This document shows positions 1 through 8,870 of a stretch of 64,000 nucleotides of DNA, piece by piece. The notes below the pieces were generated by a model. The model had not been told where the DNA came from. It was given only the letters and a program-made list of their open reading frames with translations, and ran no database searches. The stretch is taken from positions 17,990-81,989 of the forward strand of contig PABA01000177.1 in NCBI GenBank assembly GCA_002699025.1, given 5' to 3'. Source of the DNA: Sandaracinus sp. GTDB lineage: Bacteria; Myxococcota_A; Polyangia; Polyangiales; Houyiibacteriaceae. The position numbers and the translations under genes were made by a program. Position 1 is the first letter of the stretch; every line of letters starts with the position of its first letter.

Positions 1-1
1 T

Positions 2-697
2 CTCGAGCGACGTGCGCCGCTCCCCGCCGCCCGGCTGCCCGAGGCCTTCGCGCCCGCCCCGGCGCCCCCGGACCGCGCGACCTACCGAGTGGCGCCGCCC
101 GTGGTGCAGGGTCGCCTGGTGGGGACGCCGTGGTCCGGTGAGGGGTGGAAGTGGATGGGCGGCGGGGCGCTCCTCGTGCTCGCTGCCGCCGGCTGGGCCC
201 ACCCGCTGCCGGCGCTGCTCGGGGGGCTCGGGCTCTTCGCGAGCTGGCTCGAGTGGCGGATCGCGGTGAAGCGGACGGAGCTGGAGATCGAATCGCAGGA
301 GCTGGTGCTGCGGCACCACCGCCCGGCCGGCCCGAAGGAGGAGCGGGTGCCCCGGAGCAAGATCGAGTACGTGGACGTCGCCCGGGGAGACGGGCTCTGG
401 TCGGTACGGGTGGTGCGGCCGGGGTGGCTGGCGTCGATGGGGGTGCTGCTGTGGCGGACGCCGCGCCGCGACGAGGCCTTCGGGCTGGCGACGAAGCTCG
501 AGGAGATGCTCGGGCTCGAGGGCCGGGAGGCGGCGATGGCGCCGCCCCGGGACCGGGGAGAGGTGCCCGTGAAGGCGCGCGTCGGCGAGCTCGAGCGGCA
601 GGCGGACGCGCCCCCGGGCGCGGCCGTCGAGGAGCCGGTCGAGGCGCTCGCGGAGGCGGACGCGGAGGCGGACGACCAAGCGGAGGCGTCGCCCTGA
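2..697 (+). CDS. Membrane protein with PH-like domain, 5' end cut by window edge
   Basis: The frame is open from the first base of the window, so the true start is probably outside; a GTG at 89 would give a 202-residue form. Visible parts are a hydrophobic hairpin of two membrane segments (GGGALLVLAAAGW and LGLFASWLEW), then a basic/acidic PH-like beta domain ending near EEMLGLEG, then an acidic Ala/Glu tail. The next gene has the same architecture with an extra N-terminal zinc ribbon, so this copy probably also began with one. The two overlap by 4 bp (CTGA). Function is unknown; it is likely a cytoplasmic-membrane protein. Confidence 0.6.
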   Translation, partial: LERRAPLPAARLPEAFAPAPAPPDRATYRVAPPVVQGRLVGTPWSGEGWKWMGGGALLVLAAAGWAHPLPALLGGLGLFASWLEWRIAVKRTELEIESQELVLRHHRPAGPKEERVPRSKIEYVDVARGDGLWSVRVVRPGWLASMGVLLWRTPRRDEAFGLATKLEEMLGLEGREAAMAPPRDRGEVPVKARVGELERQADAPPGAAVEEPVEALAEADAEADDQAEASP

Positions 698-1680
698 GCG
701 CCGCCTTCGAGGGGGCGCCCTGCCCGCGCTGCGAAGAGACGCGCTTCGAGCCCGTGGAGGCGCCGGGCGTGGAGCGCTGCGTCCGCTGCCGCCTGCTCGT
801 GGCCCACGCCGGCGCGGGCTGGCGGCCCGCCGAGCCGCAGGAGGCGCGGCGGGTGGCGGTCTTCGACGCGCTCGCCTCGGCCCCCGTCCCGCCCGAGGAC
901 CAGTCCGGCTCGGAGCGGCTCCAGCGGGCGCGCGCCGCGCTCCGGGCGGCGGGGCTCTCGGACGGCGAGGCGCTCGAGCGGGAGGCGCGGGCGGGGCGGC
1001 GCGCGGCGGATGGGCGCTGGCCCGAAGAGGCGCCGGCGCTGCCGAAGGGCTGGCTCGAGCTCGAGCGGGACACGACGCGGGGCGGCACCTACCGGGACGC
1101 GCCGGCCGGGGGGCGCGGGGTGCGCTTCGTCTCGCGTCGGCTGACGAGCACGGAGCTCTCGGTCTTCAGCGGGTTCGGCGTCGCCCTCATGGCGGTGCCC
1201 GCGTTCATCGGCTCCTTCGTCGGGGATCCGGTCGCGATCGGGGTCGTCGGCACCGCGGCGGTCGGGGCCGGCGCGCTCTGCGTCGCCAGCGCGCTCCATG
1301 GCCGGCTCGTGGCCCTGGAGATCGACGTCACGCCCGACGCCGTCGTGCGGCGCCTTCGGGGGCCGCTCCGCGTGCGCGAGGAGCGGGCGCCCCGCGAGGC
1401 GATCGGCGCCGTGCGCGTCGTGCGGCACGCGACCACGGAGACCTTCCGGGTCGTGGTCGATCGCCCCACCGGCGAGCCGCTCCGGCTCTGGACCGCCGGG
1501 CGCGCGGAGGCCTTCGCGTTCGCCGCCGCGCTCGAGCGCGCGCTCGGGCTGACGCGGCCGCTGCCTCCGCCACGCCTGCGCGTCGAGGTGGGCTCCGCGG
1601 CGTCCGACGCTCCGGCGGGGGCGACCGGCGTGGAGGCGACCGGCGTGGAGGCCGCCGAGCTCGAAGAGCCCGCGCCATGA
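694..1680 (+). CDS. Zinc-ribbon/PH-like membrane protein, paralogue of the upstream gene
   Basis: A 328-residue protein. The N-terminus carries a CPRC...CVRC zinc ribbon (about residues 10-30), followed by a charged linker, two membrane segments (about 160-210) and a C-terminal PH-like beta domain. I chose the CTG at 694 because it overlaps the upstream stop as CTGA and has GGAGG at 682-686, eight bases before it. No ATG, GTG or TTG in frame precedes the zinc ribbon. The tandem arrangement and shared fold suggest duplication. No family name is recognised; a role in membrane-protein assembly or sensing would be a guess. Confidence 0.6.
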   Translation: MSAAFEGAPCPRCEETRFEPVEAPGVERCVRCRLLVAHAGAGWRPAEPQEARRVAVFDALASAPVPPEDQSGSERLQRARAALRAAGLSDGEALEREARAGRRAADGRWPEEAPALPKGWLELERDTTRGGTYRDAPAGGRGVRFVSRRLTSTELSVFSGFGVALMAVPAFIGSFVGDPVAIGVVGTAAVGAGALCVASALHGRLVALEIDVTPDAVVRRLRGPLRVREERAPREAIGAVRVVRHATTETFRVVVDRPTGEPLRLWTAGRAEAFAFAAALERALGLTRPLPPPRLRVEVGSAASDAPAGATGVEATGVEAAELEEPAP

Positions 1681-1810
1681 GGAGCCCGCGTTGCGGCGGG
1701 TACGCCGCCGCCGACGCGATGCTCTCGGGCTCGTTCATTGCGCGCGCTGCGAGACGGCCTGCGCCGCCGGCGTCGAGGTGCACGGGCACGTCGCCCGGCG
1801 AGGGGGCGGC

Positions 1811-2791
1811 TCAGAGGTCGTTCAGGGCGTCGAGGGCATCGAGCCGTTCGCGCCGCCGCCTCCGTTCGTGGCCCAGCGCGATGGGCCGGCGGAGCTGGGC
1901 GGGGACGGACGCGCGATGCGTGGCGGGCGCGAAGGCCAGGTCGACGGGTCCGCGCTCGGAGCGCGGGTCGTCGAAGACGGTCAGCCAGCGGGTCTCCGCG
2001 AGGGCGGCTTCGGGCACGGCGCCGCGGAGGGCGTCTCGCAGCGTTGAGGGCCGATCCGCGTAGCCGACGCGCGCCGTCCAGGGCTCGGCGCCCTCGTGGG
2101 CCTCCACCCGCGTCGGGGCGACGACGCTGACCCGGAAGGGGCGCGGCGCCGCGTCCTCTTCTGGAGGCTCCGAGTAGGGGAAGAAGGGCTCCGTCGTTCG
2201 GAAGCTCATGCGGACGGCGCGGCTCCGGGCCGTGCGCGCGCCCCCCGGGTCGAGCTTGAAGGCGGTGATGCGCCAGCGGGCGCGCACATAGGGGGCGAAC
2301 CAGTCGCGGAGGGCAGCCGTCGCCGGGTAGCCGTTGGCGGCGAGCCAGCCGAGGAGCGCGTCCTCGTCGCTCGCTTCGAGCACGGCCGCGTCGAGGCCCG
2401 CGACGACGCGTCGCTCGATGACGCGCACGGACGAGCCGGGGCCCCCCATGGCGCTGCGCCGCGCGCCCATGGGCGTGGGGAAGCGCGAAGGCGGATCGGG
2501 GCGCCGGTAGATCCGGAAGAGCCGCTCGAAGACCGCGTCGTCCACGTCCGCGAGGGTGGGGCGCGTGGGAGTGGGGACGAGGAAGCCGAAGTCGCCGGAG
2601 GCCCCGGCGAAGGCCGCGCGGCGTACGAAGTGCTCCTCGCGGCGCTCCGCGTCCCAGACGATCAGCGCCTCTTCGCCGACGATCGGGATCGGGCCTCGAC
2701 GGCCGACGGCGGCGCAGGCCTCGACCGAGGGCGGGGGCGAGCCCGAGGCGGCGAGGAGGGCGAGGCAGGCGAGAGCGAGGGCTCGACGCAT
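1811..2791 (-). CDS. DUF2330 family exported protein
   Basis: A 326-residue protein with a Sec signal peptide (residues 1 to about 25), then a Cys (CAAVGRRG) and the segment IVGEEALIVWD...FGFLVPTPTRP. This matches the DUF2330 pattern of an E-x-A-L-I strand and a V-P-x-P-x-x-P turn near the mature N-terminus. The family is common in Myxococcota and actinobacteria and has no established function. The C-terminus is Arg-rich. It is transcribed alone from what looks like a leaderless promoter (TACGCT, 8 nt before ATG). Confidence 0.75.
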   Translation of the reverse strand: MRRALALACLALLAASGSPPPSVEACAAVGRRGPIPIVGEEALIVWDAERREEHFVRRAAFAGASGDFGFLVPTPTRPTLADVDDAVFERLFRIYRRPDPPSRFPTPMGARRSAMGGPGSSVRVIERRVVAGLDAAVLEASDEDALLGWLAANGYPATAALRDWFAPYVRARWRITAFKLDPGGARTARSRAVRMSFRTTEPFFPYSEPPEEDAAPRPFRVSVVAPTRVEAHEGAEPWTARVGYADRPSTLRDALRGAVPEAALAETRWLTVFDDPRSERGPVDLAFAPATHRASVPAQLRRPIALGHERRRRRERLDALDALNDL

Positions 2792-2805
2792 CGGGGGCGA
2801 GCGTA
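2792..2805 (-). promoter_or_regulatory. Leaderless -10 element of the DUF2330 gene
   Basis: TACGCT at 2805-2800 lies 8 nt before the ATG at 2791, with no Shine-Dalgarno sequence between. It is one of a dozen TANNNT/start pairs in the window. Confidence 0.45.
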
Positions 2806-2906
2806 CCAGGTCGGTCCGTGAGCCCCTTCGCCGCCGACGGCTCGGGGCGGACGCGGCCCGCGGGGCCGGGCGGCTCCGTGCGCCCCCCTCGCGCGGGGCC
2901 GACCGC

Positions 2907-3908
2907 TCAGGGGCAGGCGCGGCCGCAGACGAAGACGTCGCCGGGGCAGCTCATCTCCCCGCCGTTGCAGCTGCTGAAGCCGCAGCTCGCGGCGCCCGTG
3001 CAGTCGACGAGGCAGTCCGCGCTGCCCCGGCACTGGACGCTGCAGTCGGTCGCGCCGGTGCAGTCGGTCTCGCAGGTGCTCCCGCCGCGGCAGTCGACGC
3101 GGACCGTTCCGGCGCTGGTGGCGTCGACGTCGCAGCTCCCGCTCTGACAGCGGAGGTCGCAGGTCTCGGCGCCCGCGCAGTCGGGCGCGCAGCAGCCGTC
3201 GTTGCAGGAGCAGAGCCCGCTCGTGCAGTCGAGGTCGCAGTCGCAGCCGGCGGGGCAGCTGCCGGCGTCCGGGGTCGGCGTGGCGGCGTCGGTGCCGGCG
3301 TCCGGGGTCGGCGTGGCGGCGTCGGTGCCGGCGTCCGGGGTCGGCGTGGCGGCGTCCGGGATCGGCGCGCCGCCGTCGAGGACGCCGCCGTCGAGCATGC
3401 CGCCGTCGAGGCCGCCGTCCGCCGGGGTCATGCCGGCGCCGGCGTCCAGGCCGCCCTGCGGGTACGGCGTCAGCTCGCTCGGCGCGATGTCCACGACGCG
3501 GCAGCTTCCCCGATCGCAGGTCAGCCCCTCCTCGCAGGACGAGTCGATGCAGGCGCTCGAGAGGATGAGCTGCAGCACCCGCACCTCGCCCTCGACGAAG
3601 GAGAAGCGCGCCCGCCGCTCGACGATCGGGACGCCACCGCTCAGGCCCTGGATGCGCGCGAGGAAGGGGCCGAGCGGGCCCTGCGTGTGGACCAGGCCGA
3701 GCGTGCGCGGGAGCGGCCGGTTCGTGAGCTCCGCCGTGGCCGCCCGCGGCGTTCCGTCCGGCCCGAGCACCTCGACGTCCACCGTGTCGATGGGCACCTC
3801 GCCCTCCCACTGGCCGCCGATCACCAGCACCACCTGGGTGGGCTCCGTGGTCCCGCAGGCGCCCAGCAGGGAGAGGGCGACGAGGGCCCTGGCGAGGCGC
3901 GCGCGCAT
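2907..3908 (-). CDS. Cysteine-rich lipoprotein with DAG-type linker
   Basis: A 333-residue lipoprotein with lipobox LSLLGAC near residue 18. The N-terminal third is an Ig/beta-like domain (IDTVDVEVLGPDG...). A low-complexity linker of about 60 residues follows, with PDAGTDAATPT repeats encoded by a 33-bp tandem repeat. The C-terminal domain of about 110 residues has more than 20 Cys in a recurring C-x(3)-C-T-G-A/S-x-x-C pattern, likely disulfide-bonded outside the cell. This domain order is typical of Myxococcota surface lipoproteins; the ligand is unknown. The gene is monocistronic with a leaderless-type start. Confidence 0.75.
   Translation of the reverse strand: MRARLARALVALSLLGACGTTEPTQVVLVIGGQWEGEVPIDTVDVEVLGPDGTPRAATAELTNRPLPRTLGLVHTQGPLGPFLARIQGLSGGVPIVERRARFSFVEGEVRVLQLILSSACIDSSCEEGLTCDRGSCRVVDIAPSELTPYPQGGLDAGAGMTPADGGLDGGMLDGGVLDGGAPIPDAATPTPDAGTDAATPTPDAGTDAATPTPDAGSCPAGCDCDLDCTSGLCSCNDGCCAPDCAGAETCDLRCQSGSCDVDATSAGTVRVDCRGGSTCETDCTGATDCSVQCRGSADCLVDCTGAASCGFSSCNGGEMSCPGDVFVCGRACP
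3261..3356 (-). repeat. 33-bp tandem repeat inside lipoprotein linker
   Basis: Nearly three identical 33-bp units (3261-3293, 3294-3326, 3327-3356) encode the PDAGTDAATPT spacer. The unit length is a multiple of three, so copy-number changes keep the frame. Confidence 0.85.
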
Positions 3909-3921
3909 GACGCCAAAGCTA
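3909..3921 (-). promoter_or_regulatory. Leaderless -10 element of the Cys-rich lipoprotein
   Basis: TAGCTT at 3921-3916, then 7 nt, then ATG at 3908. No ribosome binding site fits between. Confidence 0.5.
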
Positions 3922-4002
3922 CGGCCGGATGTCGCTTCCGACCACCTGCGTCCGCCGATTCCCCGCGGTTTTCACGAAGACTGCTTCAATTTTCCGCGCT
4001 GC

Positions 4003-5445
4003 CTACTCGGCGGCCTCCTCGAGGTCGCGCGCGACCACGTCCGGGCGCCGATCGAGCCCGGCCAGAGCGCGGGCGCGAGCGACCTTCGCCTCCCAGTCCG
4101 TGGTGCGCTCGAGCACGATGCGCTGCGCCTGCGGCGAGCCGGCGCCGTGCATGCATTCGATGCGGAAGGGCACCGCGCCGCTCCCGTAGCTCATGTACTC
4201 GACGAGGCGGAGCAGCTGCGCCCGGTCCCGGCCCCCGACCACCGTCTCGAGCGCCGGGCCGAGCTCGGGATGATCGAGGTCGGCGATGGAGGGCATGGTC
4301 GCGACCATGCCGCCGGCGAGATCCTCGGCGAGGCGCACGACCTCGTAGGGGAGCTTCGTGACGTGGTGCTTGCAGACGTTGGCGAGGATCGGGTCGACCT
4401 TCCAGACGCCGGCGTCGTGGCGCGTGCCCTTGCCGCTCGCCGCGAGGCCGAGCCCGTGGATCGTCTCCGTCAGGTGGGTCATCTCGACGAGCTTGTCGCG
4501 CACGTGGCTCGCCTTGCGGATGCCGTGCTCGCGCGTGAGCAGATCGGCGGCGCCGATGAGCACGTCGAGGTTGCCGGGCTTGCAGCCGCCGTAGCTGGCG
4601 CGGTGGTAGCCGGCGAAGGCGTCGACGAGGGTGGCGGCGGCGTCGAGGTCGCCGTCGAGGAAGACGCGCTCGCTCGGCACGAAGACGTCCTCGAAGAGCA
4701 CGACGCACTCCTGGCCGCCGTAGCGGAGGTTGCCCGCGTCCGGGCCGCCCTTGCGCTCGTCCGAGGGCTGGCGGCCGAGCACCATCGTCACGCCGGGCGC
4801 GTCGACGGGTAGCGCCGCGGCGACGGCGAAGTCCTCCTCGCCCTCGCGGAGCGCCTGGCCGGGCATGACGAGGATCTGATGCGCGTTGGCGGCGCCCGTC
4901 TGGTGCACCTTGGCGCCGCGGAGGACCACGCCGTCCGGGCGGCGCTCGACGACGCGGAGGTAGCTCTCGGGGACCTCGGGCGGGCGCTTCGAGCGGTCGC
5001 CCTTCGGGTCGGTCATGGCGCCGCAGAGCATCTCGTCGCGGGTCTGCACGCCCTTCAGCCAGGCGACGAAGCGGCCGTGGGCGTCCGGGCCCGACTCCCA
5101 GGTCGCGAGGAAGAGGGCGTTGAGGCCGTCGAGGCCGACGCAGCGCTGGAAGCAGGTGCCCGTGAGGGCGCCGAGGGCGCGCTGGAAGTGGAGCTTCGCC
5201 GTGAGGTCGGCCTCGTCCCGGAAGAGGTGGCAGAAGCGGTTCACGGGCGCGTCGATGAGGTCCGAGTGGGCGACGGCGAGGGCGCGCGTGGCCGGGTCGT
5301 GGGCCATGGCGTAGGTGGCCGCGACGGCGTTCACGGAGGGGCGCACCTTCGGGTGGTCGACGGGCTCGGCGACGCGCTCGCCGTCGACGTAGAGGACGAG
5401 GTCGCGCTCCCGGAGCGAGGCGAGGTACGCGGCGGCGGTCTTCAT
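4003..5445 (-). CDS. 4-hydroxybutyryl-CoA dehydratase / vinylacetyl-CoA delta-isomerase family protein
   Basis: A 480-residue FAD- and [4Fe-4S]-type enzyme of the HpaB/AbfD superfamily. In the clostridial AbfD the cluster is held by Cys99, Cys103, His292 and Cys299. Here Cys98 and Cys102 (TGTCFQRC) and His281 and Cys288 (YHRASYGGC) keep the same C-x3-C and H-x6-C spacings, so the dehydratase/isomerase activity (4-hydroxybutyryl-CoA to crotonyl-CoA) is more likely than a flavin monooxygenase. It is a lone gene, with no CoA-transferase or succinate-semialdehyde reductase beside it. The start is supported by a TAGGCT -10 six nt upstream. Confidence 0.85.
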   Translation of the reverse strand: MKTAAAYLASLRERDLVLYVDGERVAEPVDHPKVRPSVNAVAATYAMAHDPATRALAVAHSDLIDAPVNRFCHLFRDEADLTAKLHFQRALGALTGTCFQRCVGLDGLNALFLATWESGPDAHGRFVAWLKGVQTRDEMLCGAMTDPKGDRSKRPPEVPESYLRVVERRPDGVVLRGAKVHQTGAANAHQILVMPGQALREGEEDFAVAAALPVDAPGVTMVLGRQPSDERKGGPDAGNLRYGGQECVVLFEDVFVPSERVFLDGDLDAAATLVDAFAGYHRASYGGCKPGNLDVLIGAADLLTREHGIRKASHVRDKLVEMTHLTETIHGLGLAASGKGTRHDAGVWKVDPILANVCKHHVTKLPYEVVRLAEDLAGGMVATMPSIADLDHPELGPALETVVGGRDRAQLLRLVEYMSYGSGAVPFRIECMHGAGSPQAQRIVLERTTDWEAKVARARALAGLDRRPDVVARDLEEAAE

Positions 5446-5457
5446 GGACCCAGCCTA
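5446..5457 (-). promoter_or_regulatory. Leaderless -10 element of the dehydratase gene
   Basis: TAGGCT at 5457-5452 lies 6 nt before the ATG at 5445. The element overlaps the stop codon region of the upstream OmpA-family gene. Confidence 0.55.
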
Positions 5458-6978
5458 CCAGCGCGGCGCCGGGGGCTCAGGTGTCGATGAAGGGCACGGG
5501 GGGCGCAGGCGGATCTCGACGCGGCGGCTCGCGGCGAGGGTGGCGGCGTCGGTGCCGGGGCCCGCCGGGGCGCGCGCGCCGAGGGCGCGGAGGCGGACCC
5601 GGCCGGGGCGGGCGCCCAGCCGGTGCAGGGCGTCGGCGACGGCTCGGGCGCGGCGCCAGGAGAGGGGATCGTTGTGGCTCGGGGCCCCGCGGACGTCGGC
5701 GTGGCCGAGCACCTCGAGGACGCCGCCGGGGGTGCTCGCGAGCCAGCTCGCGAGGGCGCGCACGCTGGCTTCGCCGGGGGCGTCGAGGGTGTGGCGATCG
5801 GTGGCGAAGAAGACGGCGCCGCGGAGCTCGCGGGTGCAGAGCGGTCCGGCCACGCCGTGCCCGGGCGAGGTGCGGCCGGCGAGGGCGATGGCGGCGTCGA
5901 CGAGGGCGGCCGTGGCGTCGGGCTCGGGGCAGCCGTCGCGGTCGAGGTTGCCATCGACGTCCTCGGGCGTGTCGACGCAGAGGTCGCGGGCGTCGGGGAC
6001 GCCGTCGCCGTCCGTGTCCGCGTCCTCCGGGGCGAGGGAGGGCGCGGGAGCCGGGCCTGCGGGGAGCGCCCCGTCGGAGCGCGGGGGCGCGCCGCCGAAG
6101 CGTGCGCTCACGCCGACGAGGCCGCGGTGCGCGGGCGTGCCGTAGCCGCGGACCAGGCCGACGCCCAGCGCTGCGAGGAGCTCGACGGGGCCGACGGAGA
6201 TCCTGGCGCCAGCGCGCGCCTCGACGTGCGTCTCCGGGAGGTCGAGGAAGGACTCGGGTCCGAGACCGGTCGAGGCCTGGAGCTCGCCGAGGAGCTGCAG
6301 CGTGCCGAGCGTGTGCTCGAGGGCGACGCGGGCCTCGAGCTGGGGGCCGAGCGCGAGGTTGGCGACGCGGCGTCGGGGCGCGGTGCGTGCGCCGAGGTCC
6401 AGGAGCACGCGCGTGGAGCCGAAACGCAGCTCGGCGAGGGCGCGCGCGGCGGCGCCGAGGTGGTCGTCCCCGGTCCAGGGGCCGCCCGTGCTCGTGGGGA
6501 GCCGGAGCCAGACGCTGCCGCCGAGCGTGAGCGGTCCGCGGCGTCGGCCCGCGACCCGGAGGCCGAGGCGGCTGTCCCCGAAGCCCGCGCGGCCGGGGGC
6601 GAGCTCGAGGTTGCCGTCGTGGCTTCCGTCCAGCCAGGGCGTGGCGGTGGCCGAGGCGGCGAGGGCGAGGCCGGGGCGGAGCCGGGCGCTGGCCGTGAGG
6701 TGGGCGCCGAGCTGGCGCGAGACGACCTCGGTCTCGACGGGACCGAGCGCGTCGTCGCGGCGGTGGACGCGGAGGGGTCGGGCGGCGTGGGTGAGCTGGA
6801 GCGCGGCCCGCGTGCCCGCGGCCCGCGGCGGGGCCTCGGTCGAGAGGACGCCCTCGCCGGGGGCGGGCTGGTAGCGCTCGAGGCGCACCTGGGCTCGGCC
6901 GGAGGAGGGGACGAGGGCGACGGAGGCGACGAGCGCGAGAAGCGCGGCGTGGGCGGCGCGGCGCCCCGGCGCGATCAC
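5455..6978 (-). CDS. OmpA-family outer-membrane protein with TSP3-like calcium repeats
   Basis: A 507-residue protein. It has a signal peptide (to about residue 33, SSGRAQ), a beta-barrel-like region (about 50-320), a short thrombospondin-type-3-like Asp-rich segment (DTDGDGVPD, near 355) and a C-terminal OmpA peptidoglycan-binding domain with the LGHADVRG and SWRRARAVADAL motifs. GTG at 6978 was chosen because it overlaps the upstream stop as GTGA and follows AAAGAGG. It is the third gene of the glycosyltransferase/propeller/OmpA operon. Its role is probably an envelope anchor or export-associated porin (inference). Confidence 0.8.
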   Translation of the reverse strand: MIAPGRRAAHAALLALVASVALVPSSGRAQVRLERYQPAPGEGVLSTEAPPRAAGTRAALQLTHAARPLRVHRRDDALGPVETEVVSRQLGAHLTASARLRPGLALAASATATPWLDGSHDGNLELAPGRAGFGDSRLGLRVAGRRRGPLTLGGSVWLRLPTSTGGPWTGDDHLGAAARALAELRFGSTRVLLDLGARTAPRRRVANLALGPQLEARVALEHTLGTLQLLGELQASTGLGPESFLDLPETHVEARAGARISVGPVELLAALGVGLVRGYGTPAHRGLVGVSARFGGAPPRSDGALPAGPAPAPSLAPEDADTDGDGVPDARDLCVDTPEDVDGNLDRDGCPEPDATAALVDAAIALAGRTSPGHGVAGPLCTRELRGAVFFATDRHTLDAPGEASVRALASWLASTPGGVLEVLGHADVRGAPSHNDPLSWRRARAVADALHRLGARPGRVRLRALGARAPAGPGTDAATLAASRRVEIRLRPPCPSSTPEPPAPRW

Positions 6979-8870
6979 GACGGCCTCTTTCGACGTCGCG
7001 CGCGGGTCGCGACGAGGGCGAGCGGGGCGAGCCACGGCGTCCGCGCGTCGGGCGCCGCGAGGCCGAGGGAGCAGGCCTGGCTGCCGAGGGCGACGTGGGC
7101 GCTCGCGTCCGGGGCGTCGACGTCGGAACCGGTCGGACGGGGCCCGGTCTCGCGGCGGGCGTCGTCGCCGGCGTCGGGCGTGTGGGAGCCGGCCTCGCCA
7201 TCGGGGAAGAGAGCGACGCCGGCGTCCTCGGGGAAGGGGCCCGCCTCCCGCGGGGCGCCCGCGTCGGCGGCGCCCGCGTCGGACGGCCCCGCGTCTCCGC
7301 TCGGCGAGGGCGCGCCCGCGTCGGCGTCGAGCCTCGAGTCCGCGGCGGCACAGGCGCCCGGGGTCACCACCAGCGCGCTCACGCGTGGCGAGGCCTCGGC
7401 GCCGGGGGGTGCCTCGAGCTGGAGCTCGACCTCGAGGCGCGCGGTCGGCGCGAGGCGCCAGACCCCCGCGTCGTCGGGCAGGATCCCGAGCGCCCTCCAC
7501 TCCGCCCCCTCGGCGCGCGCCCGCGCGGCGACCCGCGTGCCCGCCGGCGTCGCCGCGCGCACCTCCACGGTCCAGGGCGCGACCTCGCCCCCGGCGCAGG
7601 CGTCGACCGTGCGCCGGAGCGCGCCGCGGGCGCCGGTCCCCAGGCGGAGCTGGGCGCCGGTCATGTCCGAGTAGGTGTAGGGGGCCACCAGCCCCGGCAG
7701 CACGTCCGTCTCGAGCGCCGCCGCCTCGCTCCCGGGTACCGGCAGCGCGACGTCTGCCCGGCCGCCGAGCGTGATCGACCAGACCTGACCCGCGTCGTCG
7801 AGGGCGAGCCCCTTGTGGAGCGGCCCGGCGCTGCCCTCCACGACGCGCCAGCGCGCCGGGTCCTCCGCGTCCGCGCGCAGGAGCCCGCGCCCGAGGAGCG
7901 CACCCCAGACGCCTCCCACGCCGTCGGCGACGACACCGTGCACGACGACGCTCTCGTCCCAGGGGAGCCCGGCCCGTGCCCAGCGGCGACCCACGGGCGC
8001 CGCCGGGTCGTAGCGGGCCAGGTCCGTGCCCCCGAGCCATACGCGGCCGGCGCCGTCGACGGTGACGCCGTAGGGCACGACCGGCGCGGCGATCCGCTGC
8101 GCCGCGCAGCCGTCGCCCACGCCCTCGCCATCGCAGATCGCGCAGCGCTCCACGCCCGTGCAGGCGAGCGTGTCGATCCGCCCGAAGCGCCGCCCGTCGC
8201 GCGTCGCGATCCAGAGCTGGTCGTCCCCGTCGAGGGCGAAGCCGTAGGGGCGTACGGGCGCGTCCACGACGAAGAGGACCTCGCCCGTCTCCGCGTCGAG
8301 CTTGGCGACCTGCCCGCTCACGTACCCACCGACCCAGACGAAGCGCGCGAAGGGATCGCCGCCCGCGCCGTCCTGCACGGCGACGGCCCGGAGCCCGTCC
8401 TCGCCGAGGAGGTGCGCGTCGAGCCCCGTCGACCAGAGGACGCACTCGTCCGCGCCCCAGCCGAGCGCGGCGCGGCCCCAGGACGTGTCGATCGTGCCGT
8501 CCCCGTCGCGATCCGGGCAGGCCTCGGGCTGGCTGGCGATGCGCGTCACCCGGTTGCCCGCGCGGTTGGCCACGTAGGCGTCGCCGAGCGGGTCGACGGA
8601 GGTGCGCGAGGGGTCGTTGCCGGGGCCGAGCGGGCCGGTGAAGAAGCGGCCCGTCTCCTCGCGGGTGGCGGTGTCGAAGCGGGCCACCGTGCCCTCGCCG
8701 GTGTTGGCGATCCAGAGCGCGCCGCTGCTCCGGCGCGCGAGGTCGAGGGCGAGGGCGCCGTCTTCGGCGACGAGCCCGACGAGCGCGTCGCCCGGCGCCG
8801 GGAGCTGGGCCAGGGCGGTGCTCGCCGGGCCGAGGGCGAGCAGGAGCAGCGGCCAGCGCATCTCACGCAT
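6975..8870 (-). CDS. Secreted NHL/Vgb-like beta-propeller with MYXO-CTERM-like tail
   Basis: A 631-residue protein with a signal peptide (LLLLALGPASTALA). Repeated blades of the type SGALWIANTGEGTVARFD, YGFALDGDDQLWIATRDG and YGVTVDGAGRVWLGG resemble virginiamycin-B-lyase/NHL propellers. An Asp/Ala/Gly/Pro-rich linker follows, then a C-terminal Cys, a short hydrophobic segment and RARRRKR, which resembles the myxobacterial MYXO-CTERM surface-sorting tail. ATG 8870 overlaps the stop of the upstream glycosyltransferase; ATG 8861 is the alternative. The propeller was not shown to have enzyme residues, so it may be a carbohydrate-binding scaffold. Confidence 0.75.
   Translation of the reverse strand: MREMRWPLLLLALGPASTALAQLPAPGDALVGLVAEDGALALDLARRSSGALWIANTGEGTVARFDTATREETGRFFTGPLGPGNDPSRTSVDPLGDAYVANRAGNRVTRIASQPEACPDRDGDGTIDTSWGRAALGWGADECVLWSTGLDAHLLGEDGLRAVAVQDGAGGDPFARFVWVGGYVSGQVAKLDAETGEVLFVVDAPVRPYGFALDGDDQLWIATRDGRRFGRIDTLACTGVERCAICDGEGVGDGCAAQRIAAPVVPYGVTVDGAGRVWLGGTDLARYDPAAPVGRRWARAGLPWDESVVVHGVVADGVGGVWGALLGRGLLRADAEDPARWRVVEGSAGPLHKGLALDDAGQVWSITLGGRADVALPVPGSEAAALETDVLPGLVAPYTYSDMTGAQLRLGTGARGALRRTVDACAGGEVAPWTVEVRAATPAGTRVAARARAEGAEWRALGILPDDAGVWRLAPTARLEVELQLEAPPGAEASPRVSALVVTPGACAAADSRLDADAGAPSPSGDAGPSDAGAADAGAPREAGPFPEDAGVALFPDGEAGSHTPDAGDDARRETGPRPTGSDVDAPDASAHVALGSQACSLGLAAPDARTPWLAPLALVATRARRRKRPS

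Noticed and set aside
145..1428. Long antisense and alternative-frame ORFs overlapping the first genes
   Set aside because: They are Arg/Ala/Pro/Gly-rich shadow frames without native codon bias, expected in very GC-rich DNA. The same holds for many long overlapping frames across the window.
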